DNA of 64,000 nt from Thiodiazotropha sp050291245 (lineage in GTDB: Bacteria; Pseudomonadota; Gammaproteobacteria; Chromatiales; Chromatiaceae), in NCBI GenBank assembly GCA_050291245.1, contig JBNKJP010000022.1, forward strand, positions 255,555 through 319,554, given 5' to 3'. The notes beneath the pieces are model-generated. The model had not been told where the DNA came from, searched no databases, and saw only the letters and a list, made by a program, of their open reading frames with translations. A program made the translations under genes and the position numbers. Shown one piece after another: positions 16,134-25,924 of this stretch (its first letter is position 1; each line of letters begins with the position of its first letter).

Positions 16134-18383
16134 ATGAGCGACCCCATCGATCCAAATTTTGAGGGCATCGAACGCGTACCCCTCGACCAGTTCACCGAGA
16201 AGGCGTACCTGAACTACTCCATGTACGTGATTCTCGACCGCGCCCTGCCGAATATCGGTGACGGACTCAAACCGGTTCAGCGTCGCATCGTCTATGCGAT
16301 GTCGGAGCTGGGTCTTAGCGCTGGCGCCAAATTCAAGAAATCGGCGCGCACCGTGGGTGATGTGCTGGGTAAGTTCCATCCCCATGGAGACACCGCCTGT
16401 TACGAAGCCATGGTATTGATGGCCCAGAGCTTCTCCTATCGCTATCCGCTCGTCGACGGGCAGGGCAACTGGGGCTCGCCGGATGATCCCAAGTCTTTTG
16501 CCGCAATGCGCTATACCGAGTCCCGCCTGACCCCCTATGCGCAGCTGTTGCTGTCCGAGTTGGGGCAGGGCACGGTCGACTGGGTGCCCAACTTCGACGG
16601 TACATTGCGCGAACCCTCGATGCTACCGGCCCGGGTACCCAATGTGCTGCTCAATGGCACCTCGGGCATCGCTGTGGGTATGGCTACGGACATTCCGCCG
16701 CACAACCTGCGTGAGGTCATCCAGGCCTGCATTCATCTGCTGGAATCTCCCAAGGCGACCCTGGAAGAGCTGATGATGCACATCCATGGCCCGGACTATC
16801 CCACGGAGGCGGAGATCATCACCCCCGCCCATGAATTGACCCGGATCTACCAGAGCGGCAACGGATCAGTACGCATGCGTGCCTGTTATGAACGGGAGCA
16901 GGGAGATATCATCATCACCGCGCTGCCGCATCAGGTCTCCGGGGCCAAGGTGCTGGAGCAGATCGCAGCCCAGATGCAGGCCAAGAAGCTGCCCATGGTG
17001 GAGGATCTGCGGGACGAATCCGACCATGAAAATCCCACCCGCCTGGTGATCGTGCCCCGTTCCAACCGGGTCGACGGGGCGCGCTTGATGTCGCACCTGT
17101 TCGCCACCACGGATCTGGAGCGCACCTACCGGGTGAACCTGAATCTGATCGGCATCGACGGTCGGCCCGCGGTCAAGGATCTGCGCACCCTGTTAAAAGA
17201 GTGGCTCAGTTTTCGCACTGAAACGGTGCGCCGGCGTCTGCAGTTCCGGCTCAATCAGGTACTGGACCGGTTGCATATCCTCGAAGGCTTGATGATCGCC
17301 TACCTCAATATCGACGAGGTGATCGCGATTATTCGCTACGAAGACGATCCCAAGGCGGAGTTGATGCGGCGCTTTTCCCTGAGCGAGACCCAGGCCGAGG
17401 CGATTCTCAATCTGCGTCTGCGTAATCTGGCCAAACTGGAGGAGATGAAGATCAAGTCCGAACAGGCCGAGTTGGAGAAAGAGCGAAAATCCCTGGAACT
17501 CATCCTGGGATCAGAAAAACGCTTGCGCACCCTGATTCGCAAGGAGCTGCAGGCGGATGCGGACAAGTATGGGGATGCGCGGCGCTCCCCCATCGTCGAG
17601 CGACCGGCTGCCGAGGCCCTGGATGAAACCGACCTGGCCCCCAGCGAATCGGTGACTGTTGTGCTCTCGGAGAAGGGCTGGGTAAGGGCGGCCAAGGGTC
17701 ACGAAATCGACCCGGCGACCCTCAACTACCGGGCCGGAGACGGGTTTCTGGCCGCCGCCCGGCTGCGCAGCAACCAGCAGGTGGTCTTTCTCGATTCCAG
17801 CGGTCGCAGCTATTCGTTACAGGCCCACACCCTGCCCTCGGCCCGGGGCCAGGGCGAACCCCTGACCGGTCGTCTCTCGCCGGCGGCCGGTGTCACCTTC
17901 TGCGCCGTGCTGGGTGGTGACCCCGGCAGCGAGTACCTGCTCGCCTCGGATGCGGGTTATGGATTCCGGGTCGGGCTGGCGGACATGCTGGCGAAAAACA
18001 AATCGGGCAAGGCGCTGCTCTCCCTGCCCAAAGGGGCTCAGGTGCTGCCCCCGGTACCCTGCCAGAACGTCGCCACGGACCGGGTCGTAGCGGTCACCAA
18101 CGAGGGCCGGATGCTGGTATTCCCGGTTGCGGAATTACCGCAACTTGCACGGGGCAAGGGAAACAAGATCATCAGTATCCCCCCCAAGCGGGTCGCCGAT
18201 CGGGAGGAATTCATCGCGGCCCTGGCGGTGGTACCCCAAGGGGGCAGCCTGACCGCCCACGCCGGTAAACGCTATATCGTGCTCAAACCCGCGGATCTGG
18301 ACTCCTACCAGGGAGAAAGGGGACGCCGGGGCGCCAAGCTGCCCCGCGGATTTCAACGGGTGGATCGTGTAGAGGTGGATTGA
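16134..18383 (+). CDS. parC: DNA topoisomerase IV subunit A
   Basis: Cleavage subunit of topoisomerase IV, which decatenates daughter chromosomes. At 749 residues it is full length. The catalytic tyrosine is Y127 (AAMRYTESRL), and the quinolone-determining region reads HPHGDTACYEAM, with T87 where E. coli ParC has Ser80 and E91 where it has Glu84. The C-terminal beta-pinwheel begins near residue 500. The partner parE is not adjacent. Confidence 0.96.
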   Translation: MSDPIDPNFEGIERVPLDQFTEKAYLNYSMYVILDRALPNIGDGLKPVQRRIVYAMSELGLSAGAKFKKSARTVGDVLGKFHPHGDTACYEAMVLMAQSFSYRYPLVDGQGNWGSPDDPKSFAAMRYTESRLTPYAQLLLSELGQGTVDWVPNFDGTLREPSMLPARVPNVLLNGTSGIAVGMATDIPPHNLREVIQACIHLLESPKATLEELMMHIHGPDYPTEAEIITPAHELTRIYQSGNGSVRMRACYEREQGDIIITALPHQVSGAKVLEQIAAQMQAKKLPMVEDLRDESDHENPTRLVIVPRSNRVDGARLMSHLFATTDLERTYRVNLNLIGIDGRPAVKDLRTLLKEWLSFRTETVRRRLQFRLNQVLDRLHILEGLMIAYLNIDEVIAIIRYEDDPKAELMRRFSLSETQAEAILNLRLRNLAKLEEMKIKSEQAELEKERKSLELILGSEKRLRTLIRKELQADADKYGDARRSPIVERPAAEALDETDLAPSESVTVVLSEKGWVRAAKGHEIDPATLNYRAGDGFLAAARLRSNQQVVFLDSSGRSYSLQAHTLPSARGQGEPLTGRLSPAAGVTFCAVLGGDPGSEYLLASDAGYGFRVGLADMLAKNKSGKALLSLPKGAQVLPPVPCQNVATDRVVAVTNEGRMLVFPVAELPQLARGKGNKIISIPPKRVADREEFIAALAVVPQGGSLTAHAGKRYIVLKPADLDSYQGERGRRGAKLPRGFQRVDRVEVD

Positions 18384-18505
18384 TAATATTATAACGTTAT
18401 GATTATAAACGAGTATTATGCACTGTGAGCGGGAACTTACAGCACCTGACGGGGGCAATGCCGTGGTCTATGATCACGAACGTGGAGACTTGGCCTTTTC
18501 GTCGT

Positions 18506-18511
18506 TATAAT
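18506..18511 (+). promoter_or_regulatory. Probable -10 element of the tRNA-Leu gene
   Basis: A perfect TATAAT about 50 bases before the tRNA. No convincing -35 hexamer was found at 17 bases upstream, so this is a partial call. Confidence 0.4.
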
Positions 18512-18564
18512 GGATCGTTTATAGTCGAACAACGATGGCTAGGGTCATCGTTGCGATGAACCCG

Positions 18565-18649
<85 letters not shown>

Positions 18650-18741
18650 ATCCTCTGTCGGCCGTAAACGGGCGGACGACAGAACATTCCAGTTTTTATT
18701 TGTGATATTTAGTGACAGGACCGACTGTCAGGAGAAGAACC

Positions 18742-20028
18742 ATGCAAGTTTCGGTGGAAACGGGAGAAGGGCTGCAGCGGCGAATGACCGTTGAGTTGCC
18801 TGCTGAGCAGATCGATGCGGAAGTGACCAAGCGCCTCAAACAGATCGGTCGTACCGCAAGATTGGATGGCTTTCGTCCCGGTAAGGTGCCCATGAAACTG
18901 CTGCGCCGCAATTATGGCGGACAGGTGCTTCAGGAGGTCTACGGTCAGCTGATTGAAACCAGTTATCAACAGGCTATCCAGCAGGAGAATCTGAAACCGG
19001 CCGGCATGCCCAAGATCGAACCCGCCAATTCCGGGGATGAGGGGCGTTTCAGCTATATTGCAACCGTTGAAGTCATGCCGGAAATCGCTCTGGCTAAATT
19101 GGAAGGCGAAGTCAAGCGTCCGATTGCCGAGATTACCGACGAAGATCTGGACGAGATGCTGCTCAAGTTACGCAAACAACGGGCAACCTGGAACAGTGTC
19201 GATCGCGCCGCGCAGGATGGCGATCAGGTCAAAATCAGTTTTAAAGGCCTGATCGATGGCGAGGCGTTCGAAGGCGGAAGTGCCGAAAACGTGGATCTGG
19301 TGCTCGGTTCCGGCCGAATGATCGAAGGCTTCGAATCCGGTCTGATCGGCATGCTGAAAACCGACAAACGCAGCATCGACCTGAAATTCCCTGAGGATTA
19401 CCGGGTGGAAGAACTGGCGGGTAAGCCGGTAACGTTCGAGGTGGAGGTCAGTGAGGTTACCGAGCAGGTTCTGCCGGAGGTTGATGATGCCTTTGCCAAG
19501 GAGTTTGGTGCGGAAGAGGGCGTTGACAAGCTCAAATCCGATATTCGTGAGAATATGCAGCGGGAACTCGAGCAGCGGATCCAGGCCCGGGTGAAACAGC
19601 AGGCGATGGACCTGATCGTCGAACAGCACGAGATCGATATTCCCACGGCATTGGTGGACGAGGAGATCGAAGCCCTGCGCAAACAGGCCCGCCAGCAACT
19701 GGGACAGGGTGCCGGGACCTTTGAGCTGCCCCGTGATATGTTTGAAGAGCAGGCGAAACGACGGGTCACCCTTGGATTGGTAATTGGTGAAATCGTTAAA
19801 CAGAATGACCTGCAGGTCGATAACGATAGAGTACGCAAGAAGATTGAAGAGTATGCCGCCAGTTACGAAAAACCGGAAGAGGTGGTCAACTACTACTACA
19901 GCAACGAGCAGCAACTGGCGGCAGTGGGCAATGTGGTGCTGGAGGATCAAGTGGTCGACTGGGTGTTGGATCAGGTCAACGTCGTTGATGAGACCAGCAG
20001 TTTTGCCGCATTAACCGAACAAGGCTAA
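18742..20028 (+). CDS. tig: Trigger factor, ribosome-associated chaperone
   Basis: Ribosome-bound peptidyl-prolyl isomerase and chaperone for nascent chains. The 428 residues show the N-terminal ribosome-binding signature GFRPGKVPMKLL near residue 45, a central FKBP-like domain (DGDQVKISFKGLIDG near residue 158), and a long helical C-terminal chaperone domain. The start at 18742 begins MQVSVETGEG with GGAGAAGAA upstream; the frame extends back to 18712. It leads the conserved tig-clpP-clpX-lon-hupB-ppiD block. Confidence 0.97.
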   Translation: MQVSVETGEGLQRRMTVELPAEQIDAEVTKRLKQIGRTARLDGFRPGKVPMKLLRRNYGGQVLQEVYGQLIETSYQQAIQQENLKPAGMPKIEPANSGDEGRFSYIATVEVMPEIALAKLEGEVKRPIAEITDEDLDEMLLKLRKQRATWNSVDRAAQDGDQVKISFKGLIDGEAFEGGSAENVDLVLGSGRMIEGFESGLIGMLKTDKRSIDLKFPEDYRVEELAGKPVTFEVEVSEVTEQVLPEVDDAFAKEFGAEEGVDKLKSDIRENMQRELEQRIQARVKQQAMDLIVEQHEIDIPTALVDEEIEALRKQARQQLGQGAGTFELPRDMFEEQAKRRVTLGLVIGEIVKQNDLQVDNDRVRKKIEEYAASYEKPEEVVNYYYSNEQQLAAVGNVVLEDQVVDWVLDQVNVVDETSSFAALTEQG

Positions 20029-20046
20029 CCCAAGGAACCTTGAACT

Positions 20047-20685
20047 ATGATTGATACAGTCTCTGGACTGCCGGATGCGAAGAATCTCGGATTGGTCCCG
20101 ATCGTAATTGAACAGACCGCCCGCGGGGAGCGTTCATTTGACATCTACTCCCGCCTGCTCAAGGAACGGGTGATTTTTCTCGTCGGACCGGTCGAGGATC
20201 ACATGGCCAACCTGGTGGTGGCTCAGTTGCTGTTCCTGGAATCGGAGAATCCGGACAAGGATATCCACCTCTACATCAATTCACCCGGAGGCGCGGTGAC
20301 TGCCGGTATGTCGATCTATGACACCATGCAGTTTATCAAACCGGATGTCAGCACCATGTGCATTGGTCAGGCGGCGAGCATGGGCGCGTTGCTGTTGACC
20401 GGTGGCGCAAAAGGCAAGCGCTACTGCCTGCCGAACTCCCGTATGATGATCCATCAGCCGTTGGGGGGATTTCAGGGCCAGGCCACGGATATCGAGATTC
20501 ATGCCAAAGAGATTCTTTTGTTGCGTGAACGACTCAATACCATCTTGGCGGAACATACCGGGCAGAGTCTGGAGAAGATCGCCGTCGATACCGAACGCGA
20601 CAACTTCATGGGTGGCCAGGCGGCCGTAGAGTATGGCCTGATCGATTCCGTTCTCGCTTCTCGGGTTGGGATCGAGACGAAATAA
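20047..20685 (+). CDS. clpP: ATP-dependent Clp protease proteolytic subunit
   Basis: Serine protease that forms the tetradecameric chamber of ClpXP/ClpAP. The 212-residue protein has the catalytic serine S111 (GQAASMGALLL) and histidine H136 (MMIHQPLGG); the third residue is an Asp near 185. It follows tig by 18 bases and precedes clpX. An AAGGAA site precedes the ATG. Confidence 0.97.
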   Translation: MIDTVSGLPDAKNLGLVPIVIEQTARGERSFDIYSRLLKERVIFLVGPVEDHMANLVVAQLLFLESENPDKDIHLYINSPGGAVTAGMSIYDTMQFIKPDVSTMCIGQAASMGALLLTGGAKGKRYCLPNSRMMIHQPLGGFQGQATDIEIHAKEILLLRERLNTILAEHTGQSLEKIAVDTERDNFMGGQAAVEYGLIDSVLASRVGIETK

Positions 20686-20826
20686 CCCGCTGTGTCGGGT
20701 GGTTTTGGCGTGACGGCAGGGGCCTGTACTCAGATCAGGTTTTTGTCAGTCTATCCTTGCCATCCCGATGCAGATGGATATGATTGAACTAGAAGCAGAT
20801 TAAATTCGGCTTGTAAGGAGTGAACT

Positions 20827-22101
20827 ATGGGCAGTGACAAGAGCGGAAAAGGCGACGACGGCAAGCTGTTGTATTGCTCCTTTTGCGGCAAAAGCCAGCA
20901 CGAGGTGCGCAAGCTGATCGCCGGTCCCTCCGTCTTCATCTGCGATGAGTGCGTTGAACTCTGCAACGACATTATCCGGGAGGAAATGCAGGAGCCCGGT
21001 GAGGAGAGCATCAACAAGCTGCCCAAGCCGCACGAGATAAAAAAGACCCTGGATCAGTACGTTATCGGGCAACAACGGGCCAAGAAGGTACTCTCTGTCG
21101 CGGTCTATAACCACTATAAGCGGCTCGATGCCATCGGCAAGGAAAATGAGGTCGAACTGGCCAAATCGAACATCCTGCTGATCGGCCCCACCGGTTCGGG
21201 TAAGACCCTGTTGGCCGAAACCTTGGCCAGGATGCTGAATGTGCCGTTCACCATTGCCGACGCGACCACCCTGACCGAGGCGGGGTATGTCGGTGAGGAC
21301 GTGGAAAACATCATTCAGAAGCTTCTGCAGAAGTGTGATTACGATGTGGAGAAGGCCCAGACCGGTATCGTCTACATCGACGAAATCGACAAGATCTCCC
21401 GCAAGTCCGACAATCCTTCGATCACCCGCGACGTTTCGGGTGAAGGTGTGCAGCAGGCGCTGCTGAAACTGATCGAGGGCACCGTGGCTTCGGTGCCGCC
21501 CCAGGGGGGACGCAAACATCCCCAGCAGGAGTTCCTGCAGGTCAACACCTCGAACATCCTGTTCATCGTCGGCGGTGCTTTCGCCGGGTTGGAGAAGGTC
21601 ATCAAGGATCGCTCCGAAAAGGGCGGCATCGGCTTCTCCGCGGAGGTCAAGAGCAAGGATGATTCCCGTTCCGTGGGTGACATTATCGTCGATGTCGAGC
21701 CGGAGGATCTGATCAAATACGGGCTGATTCCGGAGTTCGTCGGCCGCCTGCCGGTGGTTGCCACCTTGCAGGAGCTGGATGAGGACTCCCTGGTCCAGAT
21801 CCTCACCGAGCCGAAAAACGCCCTCACCAAGCAGTACTCCCGGCTTTTCGAAATGGAAGGCTGTGAGCTCGAAATCCGTGAGGATGCCCTGCGGGCGATT
21901 GCGCGCAAGGCGATGGCACGGAAAACCGGCGCCCGGGGACTTCGCACCATTCTAGAGCAGGTTCTGCTGGATACCATGTACGACCTGCCGTCTATGGATG
22001 AAGTCGCCAAGGTGGTTGTGGACGAAGGCGTTATCGCGGGAGAGTCCGAGCCTCTGATGATCTATGAGAACAGCGACAAGCAGATCGCTGCATCTGATTG
22101 A
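20827..22101 (+). CDS. clpX: ClpX, unfoldase subunit of the Clp protease
   Basis: AAA+ unfoldase that delivers substrates to ClpP. The 424-residue protein starts with a four-cysteine zinc finger (CSFCGK and CDECVELC near residues 18-43), then Walker A GPTGSGKT, Walker B VYIDEIDK, the pore loop and sensor motifs. A strong AAGGAG lies seven bases before the ATG. A terminator follows it, so it probably ends the tig-clpP-clpX transcript. Confidence 0.98.
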   Translation: MGSDKSGKGDDGKLLYCSFCGKSQHEVRKLIAGPSVFICDECVELCNDIIREEMQEPGEESINKLPKPHEIKKTLDQYVIGQQRAKKVLSVAVYNHYKRLDAIGKENEVELAKSNILLIGPTGSGKTLLAETLARMLNVPFTIADATTLTEAGYVGEDVENIIQKLLQKCDYDVEKAQTGIVYIDEIDKISRKSDNPSITRDVSGEGVQQALLKLIEGTVASVPPQGGRKHPQQEFLQVNTSNILFIVGGAFAGLEKVIKDRSEKGGIGFSAEVKSKDDSRSVGDIIVDVEPEDLIKYGLIPEFVGRLPVVATLQELDEDSLVQILTEPKNALTKQYSRLFEMEGCELEIREDALRAIARKAMARKTGARGLRTILEQVLLDTMYDLPSMDEVAKVVVDEGVIAGESEPLMIYENSDKQIAASD

Positions 22102-22134
22102 TATTCAAGCTAAACTTTCGTTTTTCTACATCGT

Positions 22135-22162
22135 CAGCTCGGGTATTTACCCGAGCTGTTTT
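22135..22162 (+). terminator. Rho-independent terminator after clpX
   Basis: Perfect ten-base stem cagctcgggt/acccgagctg with a four-base loop, then TTTT. It separates clpX from lon. Confidence 0.9.
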
Positions 22163-22410
22163 CGTTTATCGCCAAGCACTCGATTCTGCTTGACCCCTCT
22201 CTACCCCTGATCTCTGTGGCTATTGCATCAGAAACCTGAAGCGATAGTCAGGCATGATTATTGTATGTCAGTATTCGGTAGAGAACCGCGTAGTGTAACC
22301 TGTTGATCTGTGAGAACGGGATGTCAAACGGGTGACACTGTGATGGGCTGTTTGCGTCAAATTGTCGGTTCCTGATCGCTTGCTTTTTCATGATTGACGT
22401 TATCGATAGA

Positions 22411-22437
22411 CTTGAAACATTGGGTGACAGGCCATAT
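22411..22437 (+). promoter_or_regulatory. Sigma-32-like heat-shock promoter upstream of lon
   Basis: CTTGAAA at 22411-22417 and GGCCATAT at 22430-22437, 12 bases apart, close to the E. coli heat-shock consensus CTTGAAA and CCCCATNT. It lies about 175 bases before lon in a 510-base gap otherwise without genes, matching the known heat-shock control of lon. Confidence 0.6.
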
Positions 22438-22614
22438 ATGTAATCTATTGATCAACGACACTCGCGGATCGCAAGGGATAAGGCGCCCTGAGTTTAGGGG
22501 GCGCACGCCAATTGGCTGCACCGTCCCGCACAATCGTTTCTTAGTACCGACGCGGTCTCATCATCGATAGAAGTTATTACCGGGCAGAGACACTGCTCAA
22601 CGAGGATATTTAGA

Positions 22615-25059
22615 ATGGGTCAAGAACACACAGAAACCAGTTCGATCAGAGATCAGAGTAATGTGGTTCCGGTCTTGCCATTGCGTGATGTGGTGGTCTA
22701 TCCGCATATGGTGATTCCCCTGTTCGTCGGTCGCGATAAATCCATCCAGGCCCTGGATGCGGCGATGCAGAGCAACAAGCAGATTCTCCTGGCGGCGCAA
22801 AAGAGCGCGGATGTGGATGATCCGGATGTGAGTGATATGTACGCCATCGGCACCCTGGCGAATATCCTGCAGCTGCTGAAACTGCCCGACGGCACCGTCA
22901 AGGTGCTCGTGGAGGGTGGGGAACGGGCCCGTATCATCGAATTCATTGACACCGATGAGTATTTCACGGCACGTCTCGAAAGTCTGACAGACAACCTCGA
23001 TCTGGCCGGTCGCGAAACCGAGGTGCTGATGCGCTCCGCAACCAACCTGTTCGATCAGTATGTCAAGCTGAACAAGAAGGTCCCTCCGGAAGTGCTCACT
23101 TCATTGTCGAGTATCGATGATCCCAGTCGCCTGGCCGATACCATCGCGGCACACATGTCCCTCAAGCTGGAAGAGAAACAGCATGTGCTGGAGATGCCCA
23201 ATGTCCGTGAGCGTCTCGAACACCTGATGGGCTTGATGGAAGGCGAGAATGACATTCTGCAAATGGAGAAACGGATTCGCGGCCGGGTCAAACGCCAGAT
23301 GGAGAAGAACCAGCGCGAGTACTATCTCAATGAGCAGATGAAGGCGATCCAGAAAGAGTTGGGTGAGATGGATGATGCACCGAACGAAATCGAGGATCTG
23401 ACCAAAAAAATAGAAACGGTCGGCATGACCAAAGAGGCCAAGGACAAGGCCAACAACGAACTGAACAAACTCAAGTTGATGTCCCCCATGTCGGCGGAAG
23501 CCACGGTGGTGCGCAACTACATCGATACCCTGGTGGGGTTGCCCTGGAAAAAGCGCACCAAGATCCGCAACGACATTGGTGGTGCCAATCAGGTGCTGGA
23601 CGAAGATCACTACGGTCTGGAGAAGGTCAAGGAACGTATCCTGGAATACCTTGCGGTACAACAGCGGGTGCGCAAACTCAAGGGGCCTATTCTCTGCCTG
23701 GTCGGCCCCCCTGGCGTGGGCAAGACCTCATTGGGTCAGTCCATCGCACGTGCCACCAATCGTAAGTTCACCCGCATGGCCCTGGGCGGGGTCCGCGACG
23801 AGGCGGAGATCCGAGGCCATCGCCGAACCTATATCGGTGCGCTGCCGGGCAAGATCATCAATAACCTGAGCAAGGTGAAAACCCGTAATCCGCTGTTCCT
23901 GCTCGATGAGATCGACAAGATGGCGATGGATTTTCGCGGTGATCCTGCTTCGGCACTGTTGGAGGTATTGGACCCTGAACAGAACCATACCTTCAACGAT
24001 CATTACCTCGAGGTAGACTTCGATCTCTCCGAGGTGATGTTTGTCGCCACCGCGAATACCCTGAATATTCCTCCGGCCCTGCTGGATCGTATGGAGGTGA
24101 TCCGTCTTTCGGGCTACACCGAAGACGAAAAGGTGAATATCGCCCAGCGCTACCTGGTGCCGAAGCAGATGGAGAACAACGGCCTGAAGCCCGAGGAGCT
24201 GATCATTCGCGAGGAAGCGATACGCGACATTGTGCGCTATTACACCCGGGAGGCCGGAGTGCGCAATCTGGAGCGTGAGATCGCCAAAATCTGCCGCAAG
24301 GTGGTGAAAGAGATCCTGTTGAAGAAGACCACCAACAAGGTGACCCTCACCGCCAAACGGTTGGAGGACTACCTGGGCGTGCGGCGCTTCCGCTACGGCC
24401 GGGCCGATGAACACGATCAGGTCGGTCAGGTTACGGGTCTGGCCTGGACCGAGGTGGGCGGTGAGTTGCTGCGAATCGAGGCGGCGCTGATGCCCGGCAA
24501 GGGCCGTTTGAGCCATACCGGACAGCTCGGCGAGGTGATGCAGGAGTCGATTCAGGCGGCCATGACCGTGGTCAGAAGCCGTGCGGATTCGTTGGCCCTG
24601 GAAGAGGATTTTTATCAGAAATTCGACGCGCACATCCATGTGCCGGAGGGTGCGACGCCAAAAGACGGCCCGAGCGCGGGTGTGGGTATGTGCACCTGTC
24701 TGGTGTCCGCGTTGACCAAGATCCCGGTTCGTGCGGATGTGGCGATGACCGGTGAGATCACCCTGCGCGGTGAGGTATTGCCGATTGGCGGCCTGAAAGA
24801 GAAGTTGTTGGCAGCCCACCGGGGAGGTATCGCTACCGTCATCATACCGGAAGAAAACGAGCGGGATCTGGTGGATATTCCGAAGAATATCAAACAGAAT
24901 CTCGACATCCGCCCGGTTCGCTGGATCGATGAGGTATTGCAGATCGCGTTAACCGAGATGCCGCAACCGAAGGAGGGTGCGAAGGCCGTATCCACCGCGC
25001 CACGCAAATCGGGCAAAAAGCGTCCTGCTGATGACAATAAGAAATCCGGCGTGCATTGA
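22615..25059 (+). CDS. lon: ATP-dependent Lon protease
   Basis: Cytoplasmic AAA+ serine protease that removes damaged proteins and regulators. The 814 residues contain the N-terminal substrate domain beginning at VLPLRDVVVYP, Walker A GPPGVGKT, Walker B FLLDEIDK, and the protease domain with the dyad S687 (KDGPSAG) and K730 (GLKEKLL). The C-terminal tail is Lys-rich. It follows a heat-shock-like promoter and precedes hupB. Confidence 0.98.
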   Translation: MGQEHTETSSIRDQSNVVPVLPLRDVVVYPHMVIPLFVGRDKSIQALDAAMQSNKQILLAAQKSADVDDPDVSDMYAIGTLANILQLLKLPDGTVKVLVEGGERARIIEFIDTDEYFTARLESLTDNLDLAGRETEVLMRSATNLFDQYVKLNKKVPPEVLTSLSSIDDPSRLADTIAAHMSLKLEEKQHVLEMPNVRERLEHLMGLMEGENDILQMEKRIRGRVKRQMEKNQREYYLNEQMKAIQKELGEMDDAPNEIEDLTKKIETVGMTKEAKDKANNELNKLKLMSPMSAEATVVRNYIDTLVGLPWKKRTKIRNDIGGANQVLDEDHYGLEKVKERILEYLAVQQRVRKLKGPILCLVGPPGVGKTSLGQSIARATNRKFTRMALGGVRDEAEIRGHRRTYIGALPGKIINNLSKVKTRNPLFLLDEIDKMAMDFRGDPASALLEVLDPEQNHTFNDHYLEVDFDLSEVMFVATANTLNIPPALLDRMEVIRLSGYTEDEKVNIAQRYLVPKQMENNGLKPEELIIREEAIRDIVRYYTREAGVRNLEREIAKICRKVVKEILLKKTTNKVTLTAKRLEDYLGVRRFRYGRADEHDQVGQVTGLAWTEVGGELLRIEAALMPGKGRLSHTGQLGEVMQESIQAAMTVVRSRADSLALEEDFYQKFDAHIHVPEGATPKDGPSAGVGMCTCLVSALTKIPVRADVAMTGEITLRGEVLPIGGLKEKLLAAHRGGIATVIIPEENERDLVDIPKNIKQNLDIRPVRWIDEVLQIALTEMPQPKEGAKAVSTAPRKSGKKRPADDNKKSGVH

Positions 25060-25282
25060 TTTCATCGTAAGTCGATGAATTGTCAGCAGTGAGTCCCATC
25101 ATTCGCGATGAATAGACAGGTGTGCGAACGATGGGTTCTCGGCTTTCCGGATGCTGGGTAATCGAAACGCTTTTCAATCAACTGCGAATGTCATTCGTGT
25201 GACGAACTCCGCGACCTGGAGTTTATGACGATTGTTTGCATAATTCTGGCGGATTTTGCAGGCCCTGTGCACGGTACGTTGC

Positions 25283-25311
25283 TTGACAGGGTGTATGGCA
25301 GTCGGTATAAA
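25283..25311 (+). promoter_or_regulatory. Sigma-70 promoter upstream of hupB
   Basis: TTGACA at 25283-25288 and TATAAA at 25306-25311 with a 17-base spacer, about 90 bases before the hupB ATG: a near-consensus promoter fitting the abundance of HU. Confidence 0.8.
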
Positions 25312-25402
25312 TTCTGGCGTTTCGGGCCCCGAGTGGGCCATAACACACAAATTATCTGGGGGGGTTGTGACCCGCCCGAACCACAACAGGGGAATTTGAT
25401 TA

Positions 25403-25675
25403 ATGAATAAGGCCGAACTAATTGAGGCAATGGCGGAATCCGCGGACATTTCCAAAGCCGCAGCCGCGCGGGCGCTTGATGGAATGGTGAATGCAGTCAC
25501 GGAAGTGATGAAGGCGGGAGACACGCTTTCTCTGGTAGGATTTGGCACTTTTTCCGTGAAAGAGCGCGCTGCCCGTGAAGGTCGCAATCCTCAGACCGGC
25601 GAAACCATCAAAATCAAGGCTTCCAAAATCCCGTCATTTAAAGCTGGTAAAGCTTTGAAGGATGCAATAAACTAG
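25403..25675 (+). CDS. hupB: DNA-binding protein HU
   Basis: Nucleoid-associated DNA-bending protein. The 90 residues begin MNKAELIEAMAESADISKAA and contain the conserved arm GRNPQTGETIKIKASKIPSFKAGKALKD. It is in its usual place between lon and ppiD and has its own strong promoter. Confidence 0.97.
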   Translation: MNKAELIEAMAESADISKAAAARALDGMVNAVTEVMKAGDTLSLVGFGTFSVKERAAREGRNPQTGETIKIKASKIPSFKAGKALKDAIN

Positions 25676-25686
25676 CGCGCCTTCCG

Positions 25687-25762
25687 GGGTGCTTAGCTCA
25701 GCTGGGAGAGCATCGCCCTTACAAGGCGAGGGTCGCAGGTTCGATCCCTGCAGCACCCACCA
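25687..25762 (+). tRNA. tRNA-Val (anticodon TAC)
   Basis: 76 bases with encoded CCA. Acceptor arms GGGTGCT/AGCACCC, D arm TAGCTCAGCTGGGAGAGCA, anticodon loop CTTACAA, T arm GCAGGTTCGATCCCTGC. Confidence 0.97.
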
Positions 25763-25765
25763 AAT

Positions 25766-25842
25766 GGAGCGGTAGTTCAGTTGGTTAGAATACCGGCCTG
25801 TCACGCCGGGGGTCGCGGGTTCGAGTCCCGTCCGCTCCGCCA
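25766..25842 (+). tRNA. tRNA-Asp (anticodon GTC)
   Basis: 77 bases with encoded CCA, three bases after tRNA-Val. Acceptor arms GGAGCGG/CCGCTCC, anticodon loop CTGTCAC, T arm GCGGGTTCGAGTCCCGT. Confidence 0.97.
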
Positions 25843-25853
25843 ATTGCACAAAA

Positions 25854-25884
25854 ACGGGGTATCTGATCAGATACCCCGTTTTTG
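25854..25884 (+). terminator. Terminator after the tRNA-Val/tRNA-Asp pair
   Basis: Palindromic stem acggggtatct/agataccccgt around GATC, flanked by A and T runs, so it could also function in reverse. Confidence 0.85.
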
Positions 25885-25924
25885 TTTGTACAGCCGTCTG
25901 CCAAATTAGGAACGAATCTGCGTC

